Of a stretch of DNA of 64,000 nucleotides, positions 1-11,189 are shown in pieces. The stretch's first letter is position 1, and each line of letters starts with the position of its first letter. Both the position numbers and the translations under genes were made by a program. Source of the DNA: Microplitis mediator (Eukaryota; Arthropoda; Insecta; Hymenoptera; Braconidae). The notes beneath the pieces are model-generated. The model saw nothing but the letters and a program-made list of their open reading frames with translations. It was not told where the DNA came from and searched no databases. Location of the stretch: positions 8,864,986 through 8,928,985 of the forward strand of contig NC_079972.1 of the NCBI RefSeq assembly GCF_029852145.1, given 5' to 3'.

Positions 1-569
1 TAAAATTATCGTTAGTGATATTTTTATTTCATAATTCAAATTATTATTGTCTCTAAAAATAATTGAAGCCGAAGTCTAAGTTAATCTTATCTCTAACGAT
101 AATCGAAATCTCAAGTCTGAGTTTGAAATTATCGCTGAAGATAATTCTAATTCGCAAATTTAACTGTAGCGTTGATATTTATTGTAAAAGCATAGTATTT
201 TTACTGCTGTAAAAACTGCAAAATCATTTTTTCATACTAAAATTGAAGTATTTTTAAATTAGTATTGTTGAGAAGGTTATAATCTTGCATTTAACAGGAG
301 TTATCAGATATTTTCGGCTGGGTTTTTTTCAGAAACAAAATCTCTCAATACAAAACACAGACCGCATTTTGATGCATTACTGTCTAATCTAGCGAAGTGC
401 ACTTTAATTGTTTCATAATATTCGTTTGTTTCAGAGAAAAACTCGGCCGAAGTTTCCATTTACTGTACAAGTGCAACAAAGATAGTACTATTCGTAGACT
501 TGAGTGTAATAGAGAGAAAAGTGCGAACCCCTGTTAAACAAAATTTATAAGAAAAATTCAATTTCTCCA
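1..569. other. AT-rich sequence, no gene seen
   Basis: I find no open frame, splice-supported exon or RNA gene here. Short alternating motifs such as attatcg recur between about 1 and 150, which suggests an old degraded repeat, but no boundaries can be drawn. Confidence 0.4.
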
Positions 570-1290
570 AAATAACAATAGTTATTTAAATTAATATTAT
601 CGACATAAAATTTCTAAAGTCCCATACAGGACATTTAAAGTTCTTAACTTGTTCTTAGGATTATTTTTTTTCTACTGAAATTAAAATTGTCCATTTAAGG
701 ATAAGGAATTCCCAATAGGCCCATCGTTTCGACTATTATAGTTATTTTAGTTATATTAAACGTTCTTATTGTTGTATCATTAAAATTAAACAAAAATTTT
801 AGGCGTCATTAGGCTCATTACGTTAATCCATATTCACAAGATGAATGTTCTGTAAACAATTCTACTGTTGAATTTGTATACCTGAGCCCTAATAAGTGTC
901 GTCAAAATTGCTTCGGGAAAAATTTTCATATCTACAATAGATCTGAGTTAGGTTAAAATATCTCTTCGTATTTTAATGAGACTCATATATAAACGGACAA
1001 TAATACAATAACAATATTTGTAAGACCCACATTTTCATAAACATCATGAATAATGAGCGTTAATGGATTTTCCTAAAACATAGAATCGTCAATAATGGCC
1101 CATAATCTACTTAAATTTTTAGACTAGACAGATCATTGAGATAATTCTAGTTATTAAGAGAAAGACTAGACAACTATAATAATCGAGACGATGAGCCTAT
1201 TGGGAATTCCTTATCCCTAAATGGACAATCTTAATTTCAGTAGGAAAAAAATTATTCTAAGAACAATTTAAATAATTATTGTTATTGACT
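570..1290. mobile_element. Foldback/MITE-like inverted repeat
   Basis: The segment around 650-745 (ttgttcttaggattat through gaattcccaataggcccatcg) is repeated in reverse complement at about 1170-1275. The arms run about 100 bp with scattered mismatches, and outside them aataacaatagttatttaaa also reappears inverted. The left arm carries about 60 bp of extra sequence. There is no coding capacity, so it resembles a non-autonomous DNA element. No target duplication was identified. Confidence 0.6.
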
Positions 1291-1299
1291 TCCCGCTAT

Positions 1300-1960
1300 A
1301 AGAAAATCGATGATCTACAAGAAATTCGGGAAGTTATTGTTTTTACTCCGAATTTTTAAAACCAAGTTTTCATCAGATGTCAACGTTTTGAAGTCCTAGG
1401 AAGCTATTCTGACTGTTTTCAGAATGATGTCCGAGTGTCTGTATGTGTGTGTGTGACCGGTCTATAACTTTTTAACTTATGAACCGATTTGGACACTTAA
1501 GGTGGCAATCGAAAGAGCTTGGTGGCCATAAACTTTCCTAAAAATTTCAGATCATTTAATCGATTAGACTCGAAAAAATAAGCAAATTACGAAAAAAAGA
1601 AATTTTTTTTTCAGTTTTTTATTGATTTCTCAGAAACGACTCAGCTCTAGAACTCAATAAAACGCTGCAGTTTCCGCCTTAGCCATCTCAATCGGTTAAT
1701 TTGTTCGAGAGATATCGTGGGAGAAAGAAATGGTAAAAAACAGTTACTTGCGAATATCTTTGAAATAACTCAACCAAACAATTCCAAAATTTGATCAGCT
1801 TTAGAACTCAATAAAATACGTCGATTGTCGCCTCAACCATCAAAACCGATCAATTCGTTTGTCAGATATCGTGGAAAAAAAATGCTAAAGAACGGTTTTT
1901 TTCGAAAACAATGGCGTACAAAAGTATTTCTGAGCTCGAAGATGTATTCACAACAATGTT
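1300..1960. repeat. Dispersed repeat, copy 1
   Basis: It begins near gaaattcgggaagttatt and contains ttttcatcagatgtc followed by cctaggaagctattc. A matching stretch of about 110 bp lies at 50582-50690 inside a HAPSTR1 intron. The rest holds a GT-rich patch and two similar sub-blocks (tcagctctagaactcaataaaacg near 1640 and tcagctttagaactcaataaaata near 1797). This is a transposon-derived repeat of unknown class without a reading frame. Confidence 0.55.
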
Positions 1961-3956
1961 TTTGAAAATACAAATATTTTACAAAACAAAATATAAGTTA
2001 AATTACAAATCAGTGTGTTGTCAATACAATTAGAGTAATCTACCAAAACGTGTTAGGAAACCTACCAAGATGAGTTGGTAGTTATTACATCAGCAGAATA
2101 ACGGATTTCATCTGTAAAAAAGTGCAGTGAATATGCACTTATTGTAGTAAAAAATTTTAAGGTCAAAATATTTAACTAGTATCTAAGCGGCACAAAATAA
2201 AGTCGTTATCTTCATATTTATTTTAAATTAACAATTAATACTTGTTGATATCTTGTTAAATCCAATTTAACAAAAACCTACCTATTTCTTTAGCTATGCT
2301 CACTGCAAAAATTATTCGCGAATTCACCTGAATTATTTACTTTATCGAAAATTTTTTGGATCAAAAAAATCTTTGATGAATTGACCAAAAGAAATTAAAT
2401 TTATCGGAATAAGTACTATTCTTTTAACGCAAGAATTTTCGTATGCTCCAACTAAGAAAAGAAAGTTGATTAAACCAAGAGAAAAATTTCTTGGGAGAAA
2501 AAATATACAAAGAGAAAGGAGGAGTCGTCGGTACTAGACAAGGGCAATGGGAGTAGTTCGGTGCTCGCCACTAGATAGCGCCTACCACTTGTAGTGTCCT
2601 TGGTAAGAAAATTATTTCAGAAGTATTATATTCTAAACTTGAAAGCAATTATGGCACCAATACTCCCATGTTACACGACAGAGTAACAAGTACCTCTTTT
2701 GATGGTCAACATTTTTGGAATTTTTTATTATGCATGAATGACTCGACATACTAACTTTACTAATGATTTTATATTGAAAGTGATAAATATAATACTAGAC
2801 AACAAGACTAATTTGTTTTCATTCATTAACTTTAATATTACTAGTTAATTTAAATATAAAATTAGAACAGAATAAAAGTTATAAATACTATAAATAGTCC
2901 TCTAATCGTGATGACTAAAATTATTGTTCACTTTATTACAAATGTATAGTTTACTTGACTCATACACTAGATTTGTGTCAATTATGTAAAAGTAATAACT
3001 AATAACATTAATAAATATTTAATATGACCAATAATTATTACTTTATGTTTAACCATACTTAAATTTTGATGCTTTTCAATGAAATATTTATAGTAAATAA
3101 AACTACTAGAATTAAGTTATGAAAATAATAAAATTTTTATACATTGTGAAATCAAAAACTTCGGTGGCCTTGTCATATTCTATTTAACCGGAACAGGCAA
3201 GAAATTTATTTCGGTTAAAAGTTTTTTATATTTTTTCATATCTGGTTATATAATAATATTAATAATTTATTTAGCCCTTGGCTATTATCAGTCTTTTACA
3301 GAATAAAAAAAATAAATAACACTTAGACTTATGATTTGACATTTTTTATCACAATCATTTATCACATATTCTAAGTTTCCCTATGATCTTATATGATTTG
3401 TGTATAAGTGAGAAGAAATTTCTTTGCCTTTATGTATGGTCATTTATGAACATGTATGACTCATATATGATCTCATATGGTCATATCTAATTATATATAG
3501 CCAGATATGAACTTTTTTACCAATTTGTAGTGGTTCAGGACACTAGGGTTACCAAATCACTAACAATAGAATTAAGGAATAGTAATTATTTATTTATTAT
3601 ACTTATACTTAATAGGTTATACACAGTTTTTATAGTATTAAATCTTTTCTTTTTATATCCCGGGTATACTTTTTTTATTTAACGCTAGGGCGCTCTACTT
3701 TCGACAAAAGTGCTGCCTCTATAGTTCGGGCACGATCCCTGTAGTTTATTGTTGAGATGGGAGTTACCCGGGTCAAAAAATTAACTTGAAGTCACCAAAA
3801 CCATCAGTGTAAACCAAAACCAAGTTAAATTCGACTTTTTTTACTTAAATGGATACAAATTAGGTCAAAATAGCCAAAAGTTAGTAAAAAATGTATGAAA
3901 GAGACATGTTAAAGTAAAAAAAAAATTAAATTTGACTTGGTTTTGACTTAGTTGAC
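1961..3956. other. Gene-free AT-rich interval
   Basis: No supported gene. Between about 3390 and 3530 there is a run of imperfect catatatgatc/tcatatatgat units, the same sequence style as the tracts near 12600, 14700 and 32210-32390. A conspicuous non-AT patch lies at 3655-3770 (cgctagggcgctctac and neighbours), without coding evidence. Confidence 0.4.
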
Positions 3957-4243
3957 TTAAGGGGTTAGGGGTACTCAGGGGTATGAAAAAATGATGATTT
4001 TCAATAATTTTTTTTTTGTAGTTAATTACTTTATTTGACAAAAATAAAAACATAGCTTTATTAGAACACGTTTCGATTTGACTTCACGAAAATTTCAAAA
4101 AAAAAAATTAATAATTCAAAAAGTTATCGCTGTTTTTGTAGAGCCCGTTCCTCCCGAAGTCCTTTGCGGTGATCATCATAAGTCCTTGGAGATTCATCTA
4201 AAATCAATCGGACAAGAAAAATTAGTTTTATTAATAGATAATC

Positions 4244-4403
4244 TTGTGCCTGATCGAAGCTTTTTTTTTTTTTTTCGAAATTAACAAAATGGCGGCCTCA
4301 GGAAATTTTTTTCAAATTTTCGAGAAAAAAACCGACAGTTTATTGTTAAAAAAAAATCGAAATTTTGAAAAAAAAAAAAAATCCTTCGATCAGGCACGAG
4401 TTT
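4244..4403. repeat. Small inverted repeat inside the transposon
   Basis: The motif tgtgcctgatcgaagc near 4246 is mirrored by cttcgatcaggcacgag near 4384, enclosing about 130 bp of A/T runs. It lies in the 3' non-coding part of the transposase unit and could be a subterminal hairpin or a tiny nested MITE. Confidence 0.5.
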
Positions 4404-4557
4404 TTAATGTATTTCAAAAGTACAATAAATTTTATTGAAATCTACCGAGCAGTTTTTAAGTTACAGTGATCACCAGTTCAGAAAACATAGTTTTGAGAAA
4501 AACGCATTTAAAGTTTTGCTATGGATTTATGTCGAATTATAAGAATTATTTAATAAC

Positions 4558-6312
4558 TTACACTGAGTCATCTATTCCTGGACCATATAATAGCTCTTCA
4601 GCCGACATAGCAGCTTCCAAAATATCGATTTGCTGGTGCCTACGTTGCAATCGACCTTCTCGGGTGTTATCATTAGCGCGCTTATCTGCTACTTTGATAC
4701 GTGCAGCATCCATTCTTTCTGCATACCGATGAGAATTAGGCCCACAATTAAGTCCTAGTGTATTCATCAAGACTAATAATGAATTTATACCCTCATTAAA
4801 TATACACATAGCAACGTATGCAGCTATTTGTACGATGGTAAAACTAGTATTTACCGTTTTTGGGCATATTTTCCATACTAGTTGGTTAAAGCTTTCATTA
4901 TTATTCTGATTGAATCCACCTACACATCTTGAAAGTAAATTTTCATTACTAAGATCTTCGTATATAGGCTTGATAGCTTTTAAAACATCAGAAGGTAAAG
5001 GAGAATAATCGTGAGAAAAGGTATCAAGCTCTCCTCTTGCTTCAGCGCGCTGGTAAGAGCACCAAGATTCTTCGCCTTTTGGACACATATCATGATTCGG
5101 TTTTTCATCACTCGAGCCGTAGTGATAAAAGGTTGCCATTATAGCAGATTTCATATTTTCAATAGAATCACAATGCCGGCGTATTGCTAAACCATAGTAC
5201 ACAGTTAGTTTGTCTATTAATTTTCCTGTGAGCTTACCTCGACCACCAAGACCTTTTTGTTTACTCTTCAGCGTACGTAATCGACTCCCCATCCGCTTTT
5301 GGACATGCCCTATACATTCCTTTTTATTTACAGTTGTATTTTCGTAAGGATCTGATTTTATAATTCCTGAATAGGTCTTGGAGTCACCATCACCAATATA
5401 GTTGGCATACTTAACTCCATATTTAGTTTCAGAATACGAAAACATTTCGACCATCGCATCCACCTCCATTTTCCCAGAAGACCCTTGATGATTAGCAGAA
5501 CACACATCTTCATGCGATTGATACCATTCCTCGAACTCAACAGTATTTGTTTTTTTTTTCCAATACTCACATAGCTTACAATATGCACTTTTAATGTTTA
5601 TGTCAAGAATCTTTCCAGTAAAATAGCCAATTATAGAAGAAACTCCAAATGACGATGTATATCCCCGTTTTTGCCAGGTTCCATCTCCCGATACAGTTAG
5701 ATGATTTATATCTTCATTTTCAGTTGTTGGCATTGCTTGCTTTTCTTCATTCACAGCTTTCGTCATGAAGGTTTCTGCGACGGCTTTACTACAATTCAAA
5801 ATCTGTTTCAGTAAAATTGTATGCGTAGATTTATCTAAAAAAGACGGCATGTCCATCAGGCCGCAAAACTTGCACAATCCTTCGTATCCTATTCCTAGTA
5901 TTCTCATTACAAAAATGAAACGTCTGTTTATTTCATAAGAATGCCCAACGAAAGAACAGGAAGGAATATATTCATTTCCACAGTTATTACATGCAACTAC
6001 AATTTTGAATCCCAGCCCACGTGTACTTGCTGTTTGAAACACTACATTTCCATCACATTTTTTACATTTTATAAGAGCAGAAATTGCAGTGAATACCTGA
6101 ATAAAATTTATTATTCGAAATTCAGTACTGCTGTCTTCAGGTACATCATCTTCAGTGTTTTGTTTTAATTTTTTAGAAGATGTACTCTGAATACTTTCAT
6201 CACGTTCGGCTGTTTTCGGATTAAAAACATTCTTTCTTTTGACTGAACGCGACTTATTAATTTTTTCAGAACTCCGAAGTTCTCTTGAAACCTTTCTAGA
6301 ATCACGTCCCAT
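4558..6312 (-). CDS. Mutator/Kolobok-like DDE transposase
   Basis: Single 584-codon open frame, inferred to move the surrounding TIR element by cut-and-paste DNA transposition in the nucleus. The N-terminal ~60 residues are basic and Lys/Ser-rich, as expected for a nuclear-localising or DNA-binding tail. A four-cysteine knuckle follows (C83-x2-C86 and C108-x2-C111). The catalytic core has SGDGTW around D210, IGDGDS around D308/D310 and NNNES around E473, candidate DDE residues. Between them lie a Cys/His region (C245, C248, H267, C271), the NHQGSSGKMEV block and the ECIGHVQKRMG block, all hallmarks of the Pfam 'Mutator-like transposase' domain. The ATG at 6312 is chosen because it opens the frame. 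No stop, frameshift or missing catalytic residue is visible. Family assignment comes from motif recognition, not from a search. Confidence 0.88.
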   Translation of the reverse strand: MGRDSRKVSRELRSSEKINKSRSVKRKNVFNPKTAERDESIQSTSSKKLKQNTEDDVPEDSSTEFRIINFIQVFTAISALIKCKKCDGNVVFQTASTRGLGFKIVVACNNCGNEYIPSCSFVGHSYEINRRFIFVMRILGIGYEGLCKFCGLMDMPSFLDKSTHTILLKQILNCSKAVAETFMTKAVNEEKQAMPTTENEDINHLTVSGDGTWQKRGYTSSFGVSSIIGYFTGKILDINIKSAYCKLCEYWKKKTNTVEFEEWYQSHEDVCSANHQGSSGKMEVDAMVEMFSYSETKYGVKYANYIGDGDSKTYSGIIKSDPYENTTVNKKECIGHVQKRMGSRLRTLKSKQKGLGGRGKLTGKLIDKLTVYYGLAIRRHCDSIENMKSAIMATFYHYGSSDEKPNHDMCPKGEESWCSYQRAEARGELDTFSHDYSPLPSDVLKAIKPIYEDLSNENLLSRCVGGFNQNNNESFNQLVWKICPKTVNTSFTIVQIAAYVAMCIFNEGINSLLVLMNTLGLNCGPNSHRYAERMDAARIKVADKRANDNTREGRLQRRHQQIDILEAAMSAEELLYGPGIDDSV

Positions 6313-6450
6313 GGTTAATAATTTAATTCACTTGAGAAATAATTTATCACAAAACTATCGACTGATCAGTGCAACGACTACAGGTATACTGGCAACCAAA
6401 AATTATTTTTCAGTTCTTGTACTACCTACAAATTGTGAATATATGTAGAA

Positions 6451-6452
<2 letters not shown>

Positions 6453-6505
<53 letters not shown>
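6453..6505. repeat. (TA)n microsatellite
   Basis: Perfect TA dinucleotide run of about 53 bp inside the right part of the TTAA transposon, upstream of the transposase start. Confidence 0.95.
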
Positions 6506-6509
<4 letters not shown>

Positions 6510-6764
6510 TAAATACATTAAAATGGGGAGATATTCATGACAATGAAACCCGAAAGGTCGGTTGCTTGCAGCTGTTTCTAGCTACCTGCTCTCGAATGCC
6601 ACGTAGCACCCGAGCGTCCTTTGGTCATTGTTAAATAACTCGAAAAGAATTTGTCGGATTCACTTCAAATTTTCACACAATATTTTTAAAATATTATACT
6701 TTAAGAAAATGCAAAAAAAAAAAAATCGATTTTTTGAAAATTCTGACTACCCCTAACCCCTTAA

Positions 6765-7405
6765 GTCTAAGTAAAAAAAATAAAATTTTTAATATTTTTT
6801 TAACCCAAATATTGTCAATGTGTTTTCTTTTTCTTTCCAATGGGTGAAATTGGATTTTCAATTTTCATAGTTTGATTATTTGTTCTTTTCAGCTTTGATC
6901 AACGTAGATTTACACAGATTGGCACAAATTTGAATAATACTAGAATTATTATAGATAAAAGTTGAATGAAGAGTCGAGTCGCTGTAAATCTAATTTACTT
7001 TTTCCCGGGTTGTCGGTATCTATTGTGCCAGAGGGCTTACGGTGGAGGAATAAAGTTTCAAAAGAAAATATATAATGTATTTATAAAACTAATAATAATA
7101 CGGCCAATTTAAAACTTTATTGTGATAATGATAACATCAGTTTGCTAAATGAACATGAAATTCTTCTTCAAAAAATTAGTCGATTGGTAACCGTCGGTAT
7201 TCTACTTTGACAACAATTGGTCTTTTCGGTTCATGTGACCGGAACGGACGAACTTTTTGAATTATATATGTAGTAAATATACATGTATATATATAATAAT
7301 GCTTAAGGTATGCTTCAATTAAATTGGATCATAAGCTTGGGTCGTTCTGGATCTATATAGTTTTGTAGACTATGACTCAACTCGGGCATGCTGCCTATTG
7401 GCCTG
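6765..7405. other. Interval between two transposons, no gene
   Basis: No supported exon or RNA gene. The sequence is AT-rich single-copy or degraded repeat. Confidence 0.35.
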
Positions 7406-7657
7406 TAGAGAAGAGGGGGACAGAGCGGGCCCCTTAAAATTTTCAAAACTTTAAAAAATATGAGGGCACAGCGGGCCCCTCAAAATTTTCTATAATTCGG
7501 ATCATCAATAAATTTGGATGGATAATAAGCTTATCGAAATTTCTTATATGGGGGAGACCGGGGCAAGGAGGCCCCCCCGGGGCAAAAAGGCCCCCCTGAA
7601 ATTTTGATCAAAAAAAAAAAATTTTTTTTTTTTCGTCTAATTACTATAAATCCAATA

Positions 7658-8095
7658 AGCGGCTGAGGCAGCCGTTCGACACGCGCGTGGCTCGGGCGAT
7701 CACCGAAATTAAGTAGCATTGAGCATGAGCACTACTTGGCTGGGTGACCGTGTAGCCACGCGTTGGGTTCGAACGAACGTCTCTGACCGTTAGGCGCGGG
7801 ATGAAGATACAGTGATCAGTAAAATGGGAATTTTATCGATCACTGGAGCTTCACCCAAACCGAAACTGTACTGGCTAGGTTTTCTCTGTGGTTTCCCTAC
7901 GCCACTACACCTCCATTGCACGAGGGAGGTTGTAAGGCATCACCGTAATGATGCAGTACAGTATAAGCACAAGTCGGCCCACAGCCGCACAATGAAGGCA
8001 GAAAGAGAAGTAAAGCAGTTGCGATATAAAGGCAAAAAGTGTAAAAGGCCGTTACTACGGCTATATACTAGAAAAACAATTAAAATAAAAAAAAA
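7658..8095 (+). mobile_element. 5S-rRNA-derived SINE with 16-bp target duplication
   Basis: The insert is flanked by the perfect 16-bp direct repeat tactataaatccaata at 7642-7657 and 8096-8111. Its head (about 7680-7755) matches 5S rRNA internal promoter sequence: gcgatcaccgaaattaagta, then gcattgagc, then tacttggctgggtgaccg, the region of the 5S A box, intermediate element and C box. A non-5S body of about 300 bp and an A-rich tail (attaaaataaaaaaaaa) end directly at the second repeat. Head, body, A-tail and duplication are the full anatomy of a SINE3-type (5S-headed) retroposon. A 141-codon open frame crosses it by chance. Confidence 0.85.
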
Positions 8096-8598
8096 TACTA
8101 TAAATCCAATATATTGGCGCATTTTTAGCCCTACGCACGACACCTGGGGCAAAATGAACCAGCCGAAAATTCTGAAAAAACGATTTTTTCATATTTTCTG
8201 GCTGATTCTCTTTGTCTGGGGCAAATTTGGTCATTAAAAATATTCAAAAATTATAATTTTTTCTTTAATTGCTAAATTTTTGAAATAAAGTAAAATTATC
8301 AATAGTCTAAAAAATTAAAGAACACGTTTTTTGGTTTAAAAATAATGACAAAAAAGAAATATAGAATTTTTTTTTTAAATAATAATTATTAATTAATCTT
8401 ATCTGATGGTTAAAAGCTGATCTTCCCTAATGAGGGCAAAAATAGACCACCAAAACTGTTCATTAAATATTTATTATTACTATATAAATATAAACATAAA
8501 AATTTATTAAGAAAGTTAAAGATAATAAAATTACATTTTAAAGTTATATCACAGCAAACTATTAAAATGATTTTTTATACTATTAAAATAAAATCGTT

Positions 8599-8841
8599 TT
8601 ATAGTTCTTTGCAAATATTACGCGTGTAGCTTTGCACAACTTTGTTGTGAACACCGGCACGTGAATCATGAGCCCAAATTTTACATTGGCCACATTGAAT
8701 CCACGGCTTTAAAGATTCCGAGTATAATTTGCCACAAAAAATACAAGCCGTATCATCGACCGATTGTTTTGATTCGCGTTTTCCTTTACCCTTTCCTTCA
8801 TAATTAATTTTTAAAATAAAATAAAGAATAAAAAATATCAA
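8599..8841 (-). pseudogene. Remnant of pogo-type transposase C-terminus (PHD-like finger)
   Basis: The frame encodes a basic linker (GKGKGKRESK) and a zinc-finger-like tail, CIFC then WIQCGQC then WAH. This resembles the PHD-like C-terminus of pogo/Tigger transposases, which usually continues H-x-x-C-A-G. Here that stretch reads HDSRAG, so an expected cysteine is lost. No DDE catalytic part is present anywhere in the element, so this is a non-functional terminal fragment. The nominal start methionine is arbitrary. Confidence 0.7.
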
Positions 8842-9254
8842 ATCCGAAATTTTTTAGGGGGGCCCGCTCTGCCCCTAATTTTTGATTTTTTTAATTTTAA
8901 TGGACGCAGCATAATGAAGTAAGAATAAGTATCAAGGGTCTAAAAAGAAGTAAACGCGTTAAAAAAATTAATCATATTATAATTATTTTCCTTAAGGGGC
9001 CCGCTCTGCCCCCCCCCCCTCACCCCTACAGTTCACATTAGTATAACTCTGATACCATTATAGGCTTTATCTGTTATATTTTGCAATTAATTTTTTTTTC
9101 ACATCGATTAAATAATTAAATTTACATTTTATATCAACAAAAATATAAGTAAATAAATATTTTTTGATGTTTATGTTTTTGATTGAAAACAAATATCAAT
9201 ATGTATGCTAAAAGTATATGTACAATTTCATAAAGTTTCCATAGTACACATTGA

Positions 9255-9335
9255 CCACCCGGCGCGGAGGCGACGGCTCAGTCTAATACCGAAATAGTCA
9301 GGGTTCGAACCAAGGCGTCGGGGACAATGTTTTGT
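9255..9335 (+). pseudogene. Possible tRNA-like/SINE fragment
   Basis: GC-rich 65-bp patch (ggcgcggaggcgacggctca onward) containing ggttcgaacc, a good B-box-like sequence, and followed by a run of more than 20 T. It does not fold into a convincing tRNA, and the A box is poor. It may be a tRNA-derived fragment or chance. Confidence 0.3.
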
Positions 9336-9361
9336 TTTTTTTTTTTTTTTTTTTTTATATA

Positions 9362-10499
9362 GGGGAGGGCTGGGCAAAACAGGGTACTTAAGGAAGTACT
9401 AAGTTTTCTAGAACTCAAATACGCAAAATTTTTTTTTTTTTTTTAATGATAATCAAAGTAAATCGAAAAAATTTTCAGTTGCCGTTGAAAAAAGAAATTT
9501 TATTCTTGCGGGCAAAATGGAGTACACGGAGAGAAAAACATTATCAGAACGTCTATCCGATGTATCTTCAAATGACGTATCGCCAGAATAACGATTCGTA
9601 TACCTTGTTTAAGAATACTAGACATAACACGCTCGCTTCGCTCGCCTTCATTCTTTCAGAAATCCCGCCATTATCTCGGTCGACCAATCGACGACCGAAT
9701 AAAATAGTCACAGAAGTGACGTAAAACGATACGACATCCGGTCATCAACTTTTTAGAAGAGGACTCACATGTTAATTTAACAGTCTATAGTATCGTTAAT
9801 TTAAAGATATGCATTTAGGTTAGGATAAGTACTCATTTATTTAATTTAAACATACGACAAACAGTATTTGTAAACATATGTAGTTTTGTTGATATATGTA
9901 TCTGTTTTGCCAGCGTGAGGATCCGTATAACTAAATTTCCGGATACCTTAATACAGAGTTTGTGCAATAGTCATGTCAAAAAGTTATAAAATGCCTAAAA
10001 TAGGGATACGGATCGTCATTTTGACGATCTACTGTGAGGAAACTGTATAGCTGAATTGGCTATACGGCGTATCGTTAAGTTAGTTGAGTATACAGCATAT
10101 AGCCAGGATAGCGATACGTATACTAGTACTAGAGTGAGCTCACTCTCGATATTTTTCTCTCCGTGTACACTCTAAAAAAAAAAACAATTTCTGGATTTTA
10201 AATGAATTTGATTAAATGAAATTTTTTTGTAAGTAATTTAAATGAAGAAAAATGATATTTTATATGATTATTTAATACAAAGAAAAAAAAAAAAGAATTT
10301 AATAGTTTTTATCATAAAACAAAAGCCATTAACATTTTTTGACTGACACTCGATTTTTGAAAAAGTTTAACGAAAAAAATTTAAAATAATGCTCAATTGT
10401 ATTTACAAAAGTGATTTTGGAATGTTTGAAAAGCATTTAGAAAAAAATAGTTTTTTTTTATAAAATTTCGGGGGTACCCCGTATTGCCCGGCCCTTCCC
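9362..10499. mobile_element. TA-flanked TIR element, GGGGAGGGCTGGGC ends
   Basis: The left end ggggagggctgggcaaaaca and the reverse complement of the right end (gggaagggccgggcaatacg) agree over about 26 bp with a few mismatches, continuing into gggtac. Both ends sit next to TA in a TATA context. It is about 1.14 kb without a transposase frame, and much of the interior is a second nested element. The end style resembles the pogo-like elements at 7408 and 63401. Confidence 0.75.
9525..10165. mobile_element. CACGG-family MITE, copy 1 (nested)
   Basis: The termini CACGGAGAGAAAAA and TTTTTCTCTCCGTG are perfect inverted repeats, flanked by TA on both sides, 641 bp. It lies inside the 9362-10499 element and is therefore younger. 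Related ends occur at 27194-28138 and 39956-40406. There is no coding capacity: the 92-codon frame at 9446 crosses the boundary and is not a gene. Confidence 0.75.
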
Positions 10500-10777
10500 T
10501 ATATAAATATTTTTTGAATAGTTATGTAGGGGGTAATTAGTTTCGATTTTTTATAGAGAGGAGGAAGTTTATGAAAAATAATCTCGAGTAACATAATCGA
10601 ACTTCGTATAAAATATTTTTCCAATTTGAATCTAGTGCACGTTATTTGAGTGACAGTGATTTTGTTCTATAAAAACTTAACAAAGCTCAGACTTACGTTA
10701 TCAAATTTTTTATTTAATTGTAATAATGAAATATTAGTATGCTCTCACAATCCTCATGCCATGTAAAAATTTGTATC

Positions 10778-10927
10778 ACTGATAGAAGGATTTCTTAGCA
10801 TTTAAAAAGATTTTTTAACAGTTGAGAAATCATTTCTTAGTATTTAACAAATATTTCTTACTATTCAAGAAATGATTTCTTAAATACTAAGAAATCTTTT
10901 TAAATGCTAAGAAATCCTTCTATCAGT
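10778..10927. mobile_element. 150-bp palindromic MITE
   Basis: Arms of about 38 bp starting actgatagaaggatttcttag are mirrored at the other end (ctaagaaatccttctatcagt), with further internal symmetry around atttcttagtatttaa. The whole unit can fold into one hairpin. No target duplication was resolved. Confidence 0.75.
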
Positions 10928-11158
10928 AAACTTTAAAGTACTTGTATCAGAGCTAAACAACGACAATTGTAAAATACAAAAACATACTCAGGTTTGTTAA
11001 ATTCTGCTTAAAACAAACTATTAAGGTCACTAAATAATAAAAAAATAAATTATATATAATAATTAATTAATCTCAGTTAAATAATTCAAATTCATTAAAA
11101 CAATACTAATAAATTTAATTAAAATCATAAAAGTCGTATTTATACGACGTAATAGTTA

Positions 11159-11189
<31 letters not shown>

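Larger units (their letters stand above)
3961..6760 (-). mobile_element. Complete Kolobok-type DNA transposon flanked by TTAA
   Basis: Both ends read GGGGTTAGGGGTA followed by one variable base and TCAG, in inverted orientation (3961 inward and 6760 inward). Each is bordered by TTAA (3957-3960 and 6761-6764), giving a 2,800-bp element with a 4-bp TTAA target duplication. It encloses one uninterrupted minus-strand transposase. TTAA targets are characteristic of the piggyBac and Kolobok superfamilies; the transposase looks like the Pfam Mutator-like/Kolobok type, not piggyBac, hence the call. A (TA)n tract and a small hairpin lie inside. Ends, target duplication and frame are all intact, which suggests recent activity. 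Confidence 0.85.
7408..9026. mobile_element. pogo-like TIR element, copy 1 (interrupted)
   Basis: The left end (gagaagagggggacagagcg) and right end (cgctctgcccccc...) are inverted. The subterminal block gggccccttaa is mirrored by ttaaggggccc. TA dinucleotides flank it at 7406-7407 and 9027-9028, the target duplication of Tc1/mariner/pogo elements. A second copy of 500 bp lies at 63401-63900 with the same internal landmarks (gataataagcttatcgaaa, atagaccaccaaaac, ggacgcagcataatgaagt). Copy 1 carries a remnant of a transposase tail (8599-8841) that copy 2 lacks, and it is split by a SINE. Confidence 0.8.

Noticed and set aside
5358..5588. 76-codon frame within the transposase region
   Set aside because: An out-of-frame shadow of the 584-codon transposase.
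7812..8237. 141-codon plus-strand open frame
   Set aside because: It runs through the body and A-tail of the 5S-headed SINE and past its target duplication; no domain resemblance.
9446..9724. 92-codon plus-strand frame
   Set aside because: It crosses the boundary between two nested transposons and has no domain or splice support.
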